Shown here: one piece after another, positions 1 to 6,838 of the stretch
Position numbering within the stretch: the first letter of the stretch is position 1
Layout of the letters: every line of letters begins with the position of its first letter
Assembly (NCBI GenBank): GCA_902557775.1
Contig: CACEBD010000001.1
Span: 248,001-312,000, forward strand
DNA length: 64,000 bases
Reading direction: 5' to 3'
Origin: an uncultured Pelagibacteraceae bacterium
GTDB taxonomy: Bacteria; Pseudomonadota; Alphaproteobacteria; Pelagibacterales; Pelagibacteraceae
The notes under the pieces: generated by a model
Seen by the model: the letters and a program-made list of their open reading frames with translations, nothing else
What the model was told of the DNA's origin: nothing
Databases searched by the model: none
Program-made: the position numbers and the translations under genes

Positions 1-252
1 TTTAAGATTTTTTAAAACTATTTGTTTATCAATTACATGCTCAGGTGGATAATCAATCTTAAGTTTCTTTTTTTCTTCCCTAAAAACTTTCCAATCCCAT
101 TTAAAATTAGGATCTCTTTTTGGACCTCCTTCAAGGTTTCTAAAAGCGTATAATTTTCCGTCTTTATAAATGTGATGATAAGGTTTTTTTTCCATGGCAT
201 TTAAACTAATACTTAATGAAAATAAAGTACACAGAATAAGGGGTATTCGCAT
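1..252 (-). CDS. Partial gene, possible MBL-fold (NAPE-PLD-like) exported hydrolase
   Basis: An open frame enters from the left edge and begins at an ATG at 252, giving 84 codons. Residues 1-20 look like a signal peptide (hydrophobic LILCTLFSLS then LNA). The next part has a His-His pair, a FRN motif and FKWDWK, which recalls the N-terminus of bacterial NAPE-PLD-like metallo-beta-lactamase hydrolases. The metal-binding region lies outside the window, so the family is a guess. The start codon sits in a 12-bp inverted repeat (235-262). An internal ATG at 195 would remove the signal peptide. It follows the small lipoprotein gene by 38 bp on the same strand. Confidence 0.4.
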   Translation of the reverse strand, partial: MRIPLILCTLFSLSISLNAMEKKPYHHIYKDGKLYAFRNLEGGPKRDPNFKWDWKVFREEKKKLKIDYPPEHVIDKQIVLKNLK

Positions 253-262
253 ACCCCTTATT
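235..262. repeat. Perfect 12-bp inverted repeat with a TCGC loop over a start codon
   Basis: AATAAGGGGTAT and ATACCCCTTATT pair perfectly around a 4-nt loop. On the minus strand the hairpin contains both an AAGGGG Shine-Dalgarno-like stretch and the ATG of the left-edge gene. No U-tract follows on either strand, so a plain intrinsic terminator is less likely than a translation-blocking or mRNA-stability hairpin between the lipoprotein gene and the next gene. Confidence 0.5.
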
Positions 263-290
263 AGCACAGACAATTAAATTTAAAAGGAAA

Positions 291-494
291 TTAAATATCT
301 GAACAATTAGATTTATTTATTCTCTTATCAAATGATTTAAGTGCTTCTTTTGAAATGACCCAAACATACGAGCTTTCTTTTAAACCGCTCTCATCGGCAG
401 CTGTACATCTTTTGCCAAATTTTACTTTGGCCATGTTGCCTCCAGCACAATTAGTCAACATAAGCAACAACATAAAAGTAGATAATATTTTCAT
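291..494 (-). CDS. Small lipoprotein, function unknown
   Basis: This encodes 67 residues starting with a short lipoprotein signal: a hydrophobic stretch (residues 4-13) followed by the lipobox LTNC, so Cys16 would be the lipidated residue. The mature part of about 50 residues has two further cysteines (near 30 and 64) that could form a disulphide in the periplasm. I do not recognise the family. The start is ATG, with no clear Shine-Dalgarno sequence. It precedes the MBL-like gene on the same strand. Confidence 0.6.
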   Translation of the reverse strand: MKILSTFMLLLMLTNCAGGNMAKVKFGKRCTAADESGLKESSYVWVISKEALKSFDKRINKSNCSDI

Positions 495-602
495 GATTAG
501 AAACTAAGGTTAGAGTCTGTGCTTTGCTTGGCATAATTTAGACCAAAAAAAGAAGTTGAAACTTTATTGAATAAGATAAACTTTAGCCTTATGATTGAAA
601 TT

Positions 603-995
603 ATGTCAAAAAGCCACATTTATGAATTGAAAGTTTTTGTTGAAGACATTGACTTTGGTCGAGTATTTTACTCTAGATATCTTCAGTATATCGAGAGAGC
701 TAGAACTGAGCTAATACACGAAAAACTTGGTCTTTCTTTAACTCAACTTATGAACGAGCACGATATTATGTTTGTCGTTAGATCCTGTAACATAAAATAT
801 TTAAAATCTGCTGTTTTTGAGGATAATTTAACTATTGAAACAGCTATTTTAAAAAAAACCAACGTTAGACTAAACTTGCTTCAAGAGGTTAAAAGAGGTG
901 GGGAAATTCTTGTTAGTGCAGAAGTGGAACTAGCAGTGGTCGATCGAAGTGGGTCAATAAAAAAACTTTCTGAAGATTTTTTCGCAAAAATTTAA
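603..995 (+). CDS. ybgC: Acyl-CoA thioesterase, YbgC/hot-dog family
   Basis: A hot-dog fold thioesterase of 130 residues from the chosen ATG. It carries the 4HBT signature: E-D-x-D near residues 14-17, then FYSRYLQYIERARTE, matching the YbgC pattern of a catalytic acidic motif followed by NYL-FFERART. Such enzymes hydrolyse short or medium acyl-CoAs; in many proteobacteria ybgC is linked to tol-pal, which is not visible here. The frame extends upstream to a TTG at 567 and an ATG at 591, but 603 gives the usual family length and N-terminus. No strong ribosome-binding site decides between them. Confidence 0.8.
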   Translation: MSKSHIYELKVFVEDIDFGRVFYSRYLQYIERARTELIHEKLGLSLTQLMNEHDIMFVVRSCNIKYLKSAVFEDNLTIETAILKKTNVRLNLLQEVKRGGEILVSAEVELAVVDRSGSIKKLSEDFFAKI

Positions 996-1107
996 ATTTG
1001 GCTAAGAAACGCCTAATATCTGCCTAAATTTTCGTTATAAACTATATTCAATTCAAGTTTGCAAATTCAGCAATACTCATAGAGTTAAAAATAAACTAAA
1101 AGGAATC

Positions 1108-1230
1108 ATGAGAAATAAACAACTAAAAAAAAACAAGTTAAAAACTAATATTAACAAAAATTTCAAAAAAATCTCTCTTTTCGAACTTCAAAATAGTCCA
1201 AAATTTCTAAATTTTAGAGTTCGAGCATAA
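1108..1230 (+). CDS. Candidate 40-aa basic small protein
   Basis: A 41-codon frame starts MRNKQLKKNKLK and ends FRVRA. It has a good Shine-Dalgarno sequence (AAAGGAAT, about 4 nt before ATG) and is followed 18 bp later by an intrinsic terminator. The N-terminal half is Lys/Asn-rich and the second half more mixed. I do not recognise it. With its own terminator this could be a monocistronic small gene or a dual-function small RNA. The preceding stretch 996-1107 holds nothing else I can identify. Confidence 0.45.
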   Translation: MRNKQLKKNKLKTNINKNFKKISLFELQNSPKFLNFRVRA

Positions 1231-1248
1231 TCTTTCCTCCTAAATAAA

Positions 1249-1280
1249 CAGTGGCTTAATCTAATTAGGCCATTGTTTTT
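1249..1280 (+). terminator. Intrinsic terminator before purE
   Basis: CAGTGGCTTAAT pairs with ATTAGGCCATTG (12 pairs, two of them G-U) around a CTA loop and is followed directly by TTTTT. It would end transcription of the 40-aa frame or of ybgC and insulates purE. Confidence 0.75.
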
Positions 1281-1305
1281 ACACCAATAATTGTTAAATT
1301 AATCT

Positions 1306-1791
1306 GTGAAGCGTAATAAACTGAATAACAAAGTAGCAATTATTATGGGATCTCAATCAGATCATTCCATAATGAAAGAATGCGCGAAAATTTTAAAGAC
1401 TCTCAAGATTAAATATCAAATTTCAATAGTAAGTGCGCACAGAACGCCAAAAAGAATGTTTGAATTTGCAGAGTCAGCCTCAAAAAACGGTTTTGGTGTT
1501 ATTATAGCTGGAGCAGGAGGCTCAGCCCATTTGCCTGGCATGGTGGCATCTTTATCTTCCTTACCGGTAATAGGAGTTCCGATAGAAACAAAAAAACTTA
1601 AGGGTTTAGATAGCTTGTTATCAATAGTACAAATGCCGCGAGGTTGTCCCGTAGCCACAATGGCTATAAATGGATCAATGAATGCTGGTTTACTCGCAGC
1701 TTCAATTATTGGAAATTTTGATGAAAAAATTAAATCAAATTTAGAAAAATGGAAACGTTTACAAACTAAATCTATTAAAAAAAAACCTTAA
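1306..1791 (+). CDS. purE: N5-carboxyaminoimidazole ribonucleotide mutase PurE
   Basis: Class I PurE, 161 residues, converting N5-CAIR to CAIR in purine synthesis. It shows the GSQSD loop at residues 15-19 that binds the ribose phosphate, the SAHRTP motif at 43-48 with catalytic His45, the glycine-rich GAGGSAHLPGM segment, and the PRGCPVAT stretch. The start is GTG at 1306; no ATG is placed before the GSQSD strand. It lies 4 bp upstream of purK, the enzyme that makes its substrate, so the two form an operon. Confidence 0.95.
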   Translation: MKRNKLNNKVAIIMGSQSDHSIMKECAKILKTLKIKYQISIVSAHRTPKRMFEFAESASKNGFGVIIAGAGGSAHLPGMVASLSSLPVIGVPIETKKLKGLDSLLSIVQMPRGCPVATMAINGSMNAGLLAASIIGNFDEKIKSNLEKWKRLQTKSIKKKP

Positions 1792-1795
1792 TACG

Positions 1796-2839
1796 ATGAC
1801 AATAAGCACTCTAGGGATCATTGGTTCAGGTCAACTTGGTTCATTGTTATGCCAGGCTGCGAAAAAATTTAATATAAAGACTATAGTAATATCTGACGAT
1901 GAAAATGGTCCTGCCCAAAATTATTCGGGTGAATTTATCTACTCACAATACGACAACAAAGAAAAGATAAAAGAGTTTGTAAGCAAAGTTGATATTATCA
2001 CTTATGAGTTTGAAAATATTCCAATAAATATTTTAAATGAGATCGATAAAGAAAAAAAAGTCTTACCTAAACCTGAAATAAATAAAATAATTCAAAACAG
2101 AAAATTAGAGAAAACTTTCGTCAATGATTTAGGTATTAAAACTACAGACTGGGCCTTTATCAAACAAGCTGCAGACGTCGAAAAGAATAAAAACTTATTG
2201 CCCGGAATTTTAAAATCAAATACACTTGGTTATGATGGACATGGACAATATGTTTTAAATTCTCTTGATGATGTAAAAAAAAATTGGTGTTTTACTGCTG
2301 ATTATATTTTAGAAAAAAAGGTAAATTTAAAAAAAGAGATATCAGTTGTAATAACAAGATATTTAAATGGTGAAACTTATATTTATGAACCTATAGAAAA
2401 TACACATAAAGACCAAATCTTAAATCATTCAAAAATCCCTGCAGATATAAATAAAGAAATTTTTGTTAAAGCACAGAGTAATGCAAAACTTATTTCAAAA
2501 AAATTAGATTATGTTGGCACGATGTGTGTTGAATATTTCATCGATCAAGATGATAATTTGTTAGTCAATGAAATTGCTCCAAGAGTCCATAATTCAGGTC
2601 ACCTAACAATAAATGCGTTTTCCATAAGTCAATTTTCTGGACATGTTGCAGCTGTGTGTAATCTTGGCGTAAAAAAAGTTGAAAAAATTTCTAACGCAGA
2701 AATGTTTAATGTTTTAGGAAAAGATATCGAGGCTTATAGATCCAAAACATTTAGTAAAAATGAATTTTTTTATGACTACGGAAAAAAATCTATCAAAGAT
2801 AAAAGAAAAATGGGACACCTTACGGTTTTAAAAAAATAA
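1796..2839 (+). CDS. purK: N5-carboxyaminoimidazole ribonucleotide synthase PurK
   Basis: ATP-grasp enzyme of 347 residues that carboxylates AIR with ATP and bicarbonate. The N-terminal GIIGSGQLGSLL begins the preATP-grasp domain. The NTLGYDGHGQ motif and the EIAPRVHNSGH motif are diagnostic of PurK. It follows purE by 4 bp. Its stop codon abuts the stop of the convergent dioxygenase gene, with no spacer. Confidence 0.95.
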   Translation: MTISTLGIIGSGQLGSLLCQAAKKFNIKTIVISDDENGPAQNYSGEFIYSQYDNKEKIKEFVSKVDIITYEFENIPINILNEIDKEKKVLPKPEINKIIQNRKLEKTFVNDLGIKTTDWAFIKQAADVEKNKNLLPGILKSNTLGYDGHGQYVLNSLDDVKKNWCFTADYILEKKVNLKKEISVVITRYLNGETYIYEPIENTHKDQILNHSKIPADINKEIFVKAQSNAKLISKKLDYVGTMCVEYFIDQDDNLLVNEIAPRVHNSGHLTINAFSISQFSGHVAAVCNLGVKKVEKISNAEMFNVLGKDIEAYRSKTFSKNEFFYDYGKKSIKDKRKMGHLTVLKK

Positions 2840-3649
2840 TTATTTAATTGTGATTCTATGCATAACTCTTCTGCAGTTCTTTATTTCACTAGCCATATGC
2901 AGAATACTTAAATTATCCCAAAGACAGATATCACCTTTTGTCCACTCATATGAAAATATAAAATCTTCTTTGTTTACGTGATCTACTAAATAATTTTTTA
3001 AATATTCAGCCTCTTCCTCTTTTACATTTTTAATCTTCATTAAATGTCCTGGAGATACATAAAGAGTTTTCTTTCCATCTACAGAAATTACTATTGGATG
3101 TTCAGCTTCCATACTTTCTGAAGATTTTATTCCCATTTCTTTTTCTCTTTCAAGTCTTGTTATTGCTATAGGACCTGCCGATGAAAAAACTCCAGTAGCA
3201 TCTTTAATTTTTTCTTTAATGTCGTTTGGTAATTTATCGTAAGCTTTAAAGCCAGATGAGAATATAGTATTACCTTGGCCAACTGGTATTTCTATACCCA
3301 TTAACATTGTATATCTAGGTCTATCATTAGCTAAATAACTTGTATCCTGATGAAGCCAGCTAGAGCCGAAACTTAAATTTTTATCATCAGGCTTTCTCTC
3401 GATTACATTTATAAATGGAAATTTTTCATCTAAACCTTTAAGTCTTGGATACACTACGGGTTGACCTATATTTTTTGCAAAATTTTGATAGGTTTCAGGA
3501 TCAAGATTCTGTTTTTTTATAAATATAACTCCATACTTGTTTAAAATCTTTTTTATTTCTGTTGCCTGATCTTGATCTAGGGATTTTAAATTAATGTCAT
3601 TGATGTAAGCTCCAACGTTATTTTTTCCCGGTGAGATAGATAAATTCAT
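2840..3649 (-). CDS. TauD/TfdA family 2-oxoglutarate-dependent dioxygenase
   Basis: A 269-residue non-haem iron dioxygenase. The iron ligands are visible as His100-x-Asp102 (WLHQDTSY) and His251 (SILHMAS), and the 2-oxoglutarate-binding arginine lies in RRVMHRIT near 261-265. Family members oxidise taurine, other sulfonates, 2,4-D, carnitine precursors and similar compounds; the substrate cannot be read from the sequence. It directly follows the SRAP gene, starting one base after that gene's stop, and is the last gene of a minus-strand operon. Confidence 0.85.
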   Translation of the reverse strand: MNLSISPGKNNVGAYINDINLKSLDQDQATEIKKILNKYGVIFIKKQNLDPETYQNFAKNIGQPVVYPRLKGLDEKFPFINVIERKPDDKNLSFGSSWLHQDTSYLANDRPRYTMLMGIEIPVGQGNTIFSSGFKAYDKLPNDIKEKIKDATGVFSSAGPIAITRLEREKEMGIKSSESMEAEHPIVISVDGKKTLYVSPGHLMKIKNVKEEEAEYLKNYLVDHVNKEDFIFSYEWTKGDICLWDNLSILHMASEIKNCRRVMHRITIK

Positions 3650-4276
3650 TTAGTTAAAAGGTTTAATTAAAGCAGGATCATTATTTACTGGATTATTAAC
3701 ATCTTTTGATATCTCATGAAACTTTAAATTGGGTGGTTTAATAGAGTTTAATATTTCCATAGCATCTTTTTTAATGTTCAAATAATTATTAATCTGGCTT
3801 TGATTAATAATCATTGGTTCTCTGTGATGGATGGTGCTAATTTTTTCAGTAGCTTCTCTTGTAATTATACAAAACTGGTCATTCTGATATATCCCGGCAA
3901 AATACATCAATTCATCATCCTCTTTTGAAAAATAATAGGGAGTTTTTGTTTTATCTTCTCTTTTCCACTCATAATACCCATCAGCTGGAATAATACATCT
4001 TGATGTCTGGATAAGATTCTTAAAAGTAACCTTTTCCATAAGGGTTTCTCTTCTTGCATTAATAAGGGGAGAAAACTTATCTAATTTTTTAGACCAACTC
4101 GGAACTAATCCCCACTCATAAAGCTCAAGAGCTTTACCATTTGAATAGGATTTTATTATAGGTAATTTTTGAGTTGGGTGTGCATTATAATTATCTGTAT
4201 CTTCAACCTTTATGTTTGTTTTTACCAAATCAGTAGTTTTAGTAACTGGTTTTCGAATACTATATCTTCCACACAT
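3650..4276 (-). CDS. SRAP (HMCES/YedK) abasic-site DNA-protein crosslinking protein
   Basis: SOS response-associated peptidase family, 208 residues. After removal of Met1, Cys2 of MCGRYS forms the thiazolidine crosslink with abasic sites in single-stranded DNA. Conserved family residues are present: Asn31 (YNAHPTQ), the NARRET motif at 73-78, Glu103 in the GYYEW motif and His150-His151 before REPM. Its ATG overlaps the stop codon of the upstream 36-aa frame (TAATG), indicating translational coupling. Confidence 0.9.
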   Translation of the reverse strand: MCGRYSIRKPVTKTTDLVKTNIKVEDTDNYNAHPTQKLPIIKSYSNGKALELYEWGLVPSWSKKLDKFSPLINARRETLMEKVTFKNLIQTSRCIIPADGYYEWKREDKTKTPYYFSKEDDELMYFAGIYQNDQFCIITREATEKISTIHHREPMIINQSQINNYLNIKKDAMEILNSIKPPNLKFHEISKDVNNPVNNDPALIKPFN

Positions 4277-4386
4277 TATTTATTTTTTCTCTCTCTTTTA
4301 AGTTTCCTCTTTTCTTTTAAAGATAATTTCGCTTTTTTCATAAAGCTCCTATCTTTTTGACTTTTACCTGAATATCTTTTTGACAT
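4276..4386 (-). CDS. 36-aa highly basic peptide coupled to the SRAP gene
   Basis: A 36-codon frame starting MSKRYSGKSQKDRS and ending KRERKNK; more than 40% of residues are Lys or Arg. It sits 2 bp after the FAH gene stop, has a clear Shine-Dalgarno sequence (GAGGAT), and its TAA overlaps the ATG of the SRAP gene (TAATG). The sequence does not match any family I know. The charge suggests nucleic-acid or ribosome binding, which is inference. Its position exactly between two genes with no other spacer supports it being translated. Confidence 0.6.
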   Translation of the reverse strand: MSKRYSGKSQKDRSFMKKAKLSLKEKRKLKRERKNK

Positions 4387-4388
4387 AC

Positions 4389-5225
4389 TTAATCCTCTAT
4401 TATTTCATGGAATTGCTCACCTAGTCCATCTACTTTTAGGTGAAGTTTGTCACCTGCCTTTAAATATTCAGGATTTTTCATTTCCATTGCCGTACCTGCA
4501 GGTGTCCCGGTTGTGATAATTGTCCCAGGATACAAAGTCATAAATTGACTTAAGTGAGAAATTAAAAAATTGAAATTAAAAATCATTCTTTCTGTATTAC
4601 CAGTTTGTCTTCTTTTGCCATTTACATCTAATGCTAAATTAATATTATTTAAGTTTTTTATTTCATCTTTAGTCACAAGGTAAGGCCCAGTTGGCCCGGC
4701 AATAGATTTACCTTTAATCCATTGACCTCCCCTTTCTTTTTGCCAGGATCTTTCAGATATGTCGTTAACAATACAGTAGCCAAATACATAATCTTGAGCA
4801 TTTTCTTCTTTAATATATTTACCTTCTCGACCAATAATCATGCCAACTTCAACCTCATAATCCATTTTACTAGCAGACTTAGGTTTTATTATTTGATCAT
4901 TAGGACCCTGAATACATCCAGAACTTTTATTGAAAACAATTGGTTCAGTTGGTAATTTTGATTTGGTTCCTTCTGCATGTGCTTTATAATTCAAACCTAT
5001 TGCTAAAAAATCTACGGGATTTGAGATGCAAGCACCAATTCTAATGTTTGAGTTAATTTCCTTTAGTTCAGATAATTTTATTCTTTTTAATTTATTTAAT
5101 GTTTTTTCATTAATTGTCTGTGGATTTAAATCTTTAATGTGATCTGATAAATCCCTAATGACATTATTACTATCTAAGGCAGCAACAATTTCACTTCCTA
5201 ATTCACCAACTCTTAATAATTTCAT
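4389..5225 (-). CDS. Fumarylacetoacetate hydrolase (FAH) family protein
   Basis: A 278-residue FAH-superfamily protein. It shows the GLNYKAHA motif, the metal-binding EVEVGMIIG segment (acidic triad E-x-E), the SWQKERGGQW region, and TTGTPAGT near the C-terminus. Members act as acylpyruvases, oxaloacetate decarboxylases or hydratases of 2-oxo acids; the exact substrate is not predictable here. It precedes the 36-aa peptide and SRAP genes on the same strand. Confidence 0.85.
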   Translation of the reverse strand: MKLLRVGELGSEIVAALDSNNVIRDLSDHIKDLNPQTINEKTLNKLKRIKLSELKEINSNIRIGACISNPVDFLAIGLNYKAHAEGTKSKLPTEPIVFNKSSGCIQGPNDQIIKPKSASKMDYEVEVGMIIGREGKYIKEENAQDYVFGYCIVNDISERSWQKERGGQWIKGKSIAGPTGPYLVTKDEIKNLNNINLALDVNGKRRQTGNTERMIFNFNFLISHLSQFMTLYPGTIITTGTPAGTAMEMKNPEYLKAGDKLHLKVDGLGEQFHEIIED

Positions 5226-5249
5226 TGATTAATTTTATTATTGGAATCC

Positions 5250-5696
5250 CTATTTTACAAATCTTTTGATTCTTTCTTCAGTAGTCGTTTCAGGACCAGA
5301 GTAAGGTGTTTCGTAACTATTAGTTCTTGTTAGAACATCAATACCCTTAGTAAAAATAAAGATAAAAAAAACAATGAAAAAAACTGTAAATATTTTTGCA
5401 GGATTATAATTCCCAGATTGAAAAACACTGACCGGCTGTTCTTGTTTTTTATGAAAAAATTTAAATGTTAAGTAAACTGCTATGATTAATCCAATATGCG
5501 CCATAACTACTCCAGCCCAACCAAATATAAAAGAGGTTACGCTAAATACATATAGACTAAAAACAGTAGACCAAACAAAAGACAAAACAATTAATATTTG
5601 AAGCCTTACAGACTTTGGCAAGCTTCTTAAGTCGTTTTTGCTATCATCAAACATGATGTTAGCAGCTTCAGTCATCCAATTTTTAAAACTTTCCAT
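5250..5696 (-). CDS. Membrane protein of unknown function, three transmembrane segments
   Basis: A 148-residue protein with hydrophobic helices at about residues 30-50, 53-75 and 100-118, a charged loop (FHKKQEQP) between the second and third, and a hydrophilic tail ending ERIKRFVK. No recognised motif. It lies between the quinone-reductase-like gene and the FAH gene on the same strand, so it is probably part of the same operon. Confidence 0.65.
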   Translation of the reverse strand: MESFKNWMTEAANIMFDDSKNDLRSLPKSVRLQILIVLSFVWSTVFSLYVFSVTSFIFGWAGVVMAHIGLIIAVYLTFKFFHKKQEQPVSVFQSGNYNPAKIFTVFFIVFFIFIFTKGIDVLTRTNSYETPYSGPETTTEERIKRFVK

Positions 5697-5733
5697 GTTT
5701 TCTTATATACTTTTTAAATTAAAATTTAAATTA

Positions 5734-6312
5734 TTATAAATTTCGCACTAGTTTTCTTACTTTTTGCATATGTGAGTCAAATTTTTCTTGTGTCATACCT
5801 GGCAAAACTTCATAAAATCTTATGTAGGTTGTCTCCATTCCACCAAGCTTTAAAACTCCTGCTTTAATTCTTCTAAATGGAATATTTTGAAACCAGGTTT
5901 GAATTGAAAACCAATTTCCGCCGTAAGACATCGACATTATAGCCTTTCTACCTTTCATCGCACCTGCAACAGGGTAACCCCAATTGCCAACAAGTCTTTT
6001 AAAAGAGAAAAACCATTTAGGAGCTAAAGTTAAATCAATCCAATTTTCTAAAATTGCAGTTGCTCTCAGATTATAACAAGGTGAAATCATAAATAATACA
6101 TCACTAGCTTCTAGTCTTTTTCTATAATCTAAAATTTGATCATTAGGGCCAGAACCATCAAAAAAAGGAATCGGTTTTTCCTCATGTAAATTTATTAAAT
6201 CAACTTGATGACCTAACTTTTTTGCTTCTTCGATAAAAGTATCTCTTACGGAAGCATTAAATGATTTTTTTATGTCGTGATGGCCGTAAACAATAAAAAT
6301 TTTTTTTGACAT
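5734..6312 (-). CDS. NAD(P)H-dependent oxidoreductase, flavodoxin-like fold (MdaB/KefF type)
   Basis: A 192-residue member of the NAD(P)H dehydrogenase (quinone) flavodoxin-2 family. Features are the N-terminal strand and helix IVYGHHDIKKSFNAS that binds FMN/FAD phosphate, the LMIS-like MISPCYNLRATAILENWID segment (family pattern WPL-ML--W-D), and SYGGNW near the flavin ring site. It probably reduces quinones. It starts 2 bp after the small membrane protein frame. Confidence 0.8.
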   Translation of the reverse strand: MSKKIFIVYGHHDIKKSFNASVRDTFIEEAKKLGHQVDLINLHEEKPIPFFDGSGPNDQILDYRKRLEASDVLFMISPCYNLRATAILENWIDLTLAPKWFFSFKRLVGNWGYPVAGAMKGRKAIMSMSYGGNWFSIQTWFQNIPFRRIKAGVLKLGGMETTYIRFYEVLPGMTQEKFDSHMQKVRKLVRNL

Positions 6313-6314
6313 CT

Positions 6315-6470
6315 TTATTTGTCTATATCATTTTTTTCATTTTTTCGTATTAGAAATCCCGAACCTATCCCCACTGCGATGGCTGATATAACCCATGAGT
6401 ATTCTTGTTCGCTGAAAAGAACTAATAGACCAAAACCTATAATGATTACTCCTAAAAGCTTATTATCCAT
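6315..6470 (-). CDS. 51-aa small membrane protein
   Basis: A 51-codon frame, MDNKLLGVIIIGFG then a second hydrophobic stretch VISAIAVGIGSGF and a charged tail RKNEKNDIDK. This predicts two short membrane helices (about 5-18 and 26-41). It ends 2 bp before the oxidoreductase ATG and would head the minus-strand operon. An AGGAG sits inside the frame, but no strong Shine-Dalgarno sequence precedes its own ATG. The family is unknown. Confidence 0.5.
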   Translation of the reverse strand: MDNKLLGVIIIGFGLLVLFSEQEYSWVISAIAVGIGSGFLIRKNEKNDIDK

Positions 6471-6525
6471 TGACAAATATAAACCTTATATTAAAGTTTA
6501 CTTACCCATCTGTCATGGGAAAAAA

Positions 6526-6569
6526 GACTCGGCATTCGACATGCCGGACCTATAAAGGGTTGCAAAGTC
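6526..6569 (+). promoter_or_regulatory. Candidate structured 5' leader (two hairpins closed by a short stem)
   Basis: CGGCAT (6530-6535) pairs with ATGCCG (6541-6546) around TCGAC. ACC (6548-6550) can pair with GGT or GGG at 6557-6560. GACT (6526-6529) can pair with AGTC (6566-6569), enclosing both. The element ends about 12 nt before the AAGGAG of the next small gene. It could be a cis-regulatory RNA; no known riboswitch was recognised. Confidence 0.3.
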
Positions 6570-6591
6570 GGTAGAAATGAAAGGAGTTGCT

Positions 6592-6783
6592 ATGAATAGA
6601 TTTAGCAAACTGTATGGAAATTCTGCCGTTAAAAAAGCTGAGCAGAAACTCTCAATGCAGTTAAGTAAAAACCAAAAAGCCCCCGAGGCTAACGCCAATG
6701 GAACGGCTGGTTATTTGGTAAAAAACGGAAAAAATTCCGGAAAAATTTTGAAGCATTTAAAAACTGATAAAAATCAGCTTTAA
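6592..6783 (+). CDS. 63-aa small basic protein, unknown
   Basis: The frame begins at ATG 6592, preceded by a very strong Shine-Dalgarno sequence (AAAGGAG, 6 nt spacing); the in-frame ATG at 6577 lies upstream of that site and is not used. The 63 residues (MNRFSKLYGNSAVKKAEQK to KTDKNQL) are soluble, basic, and hold an alanine-rich helix then a Gly/Asn-rich middle. I do not recognise the family. It has its own leader and a downstream GC-rich hairpin, so it appears to be an independently expressed single gene. Confidence 0.7.
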   Translation: MNRFSKLYGNSAVKKAEQKLSMQLSKNQKAPEANANGTAGYLVKNGKNSGKILKHLKTDKNQL

Positions 6784-6794
6784 ACTTTTATAGG

Positions 6795-6816
6795 GTGGGG
6801 ACTTTAAAATCCCCAC
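6795..6816 (+). terminator. Hairpin after the 63-aa gene
   Basis: GTGGGGA pairs with TCCCCAC around CTTTAAAA, 11 bp after the stop codon. No T-run follows, so this may terminate weakly or protect the 3' end. Confidence 0.45.
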
Positions 6817-6838
6817 TCAAGCCTTTAATATCTTTTCA

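Noticed and set aside
567-602. TTG start at 567 (or ATG 591) for the YbgC thioesterase
   Set aside because: Adds residues not found in the family; ATG 603 gives the usual length. Not decisive because no clear ribosome-binding site is seen.
6319-6555. 78-aa plus-strand frame
   Set aside because: It lies opposite the 51-aa membrane protein and part of the leader of the 63-aa gene, has a Pro/Ser-rich shadow-like composition and no ribosome-binding site.
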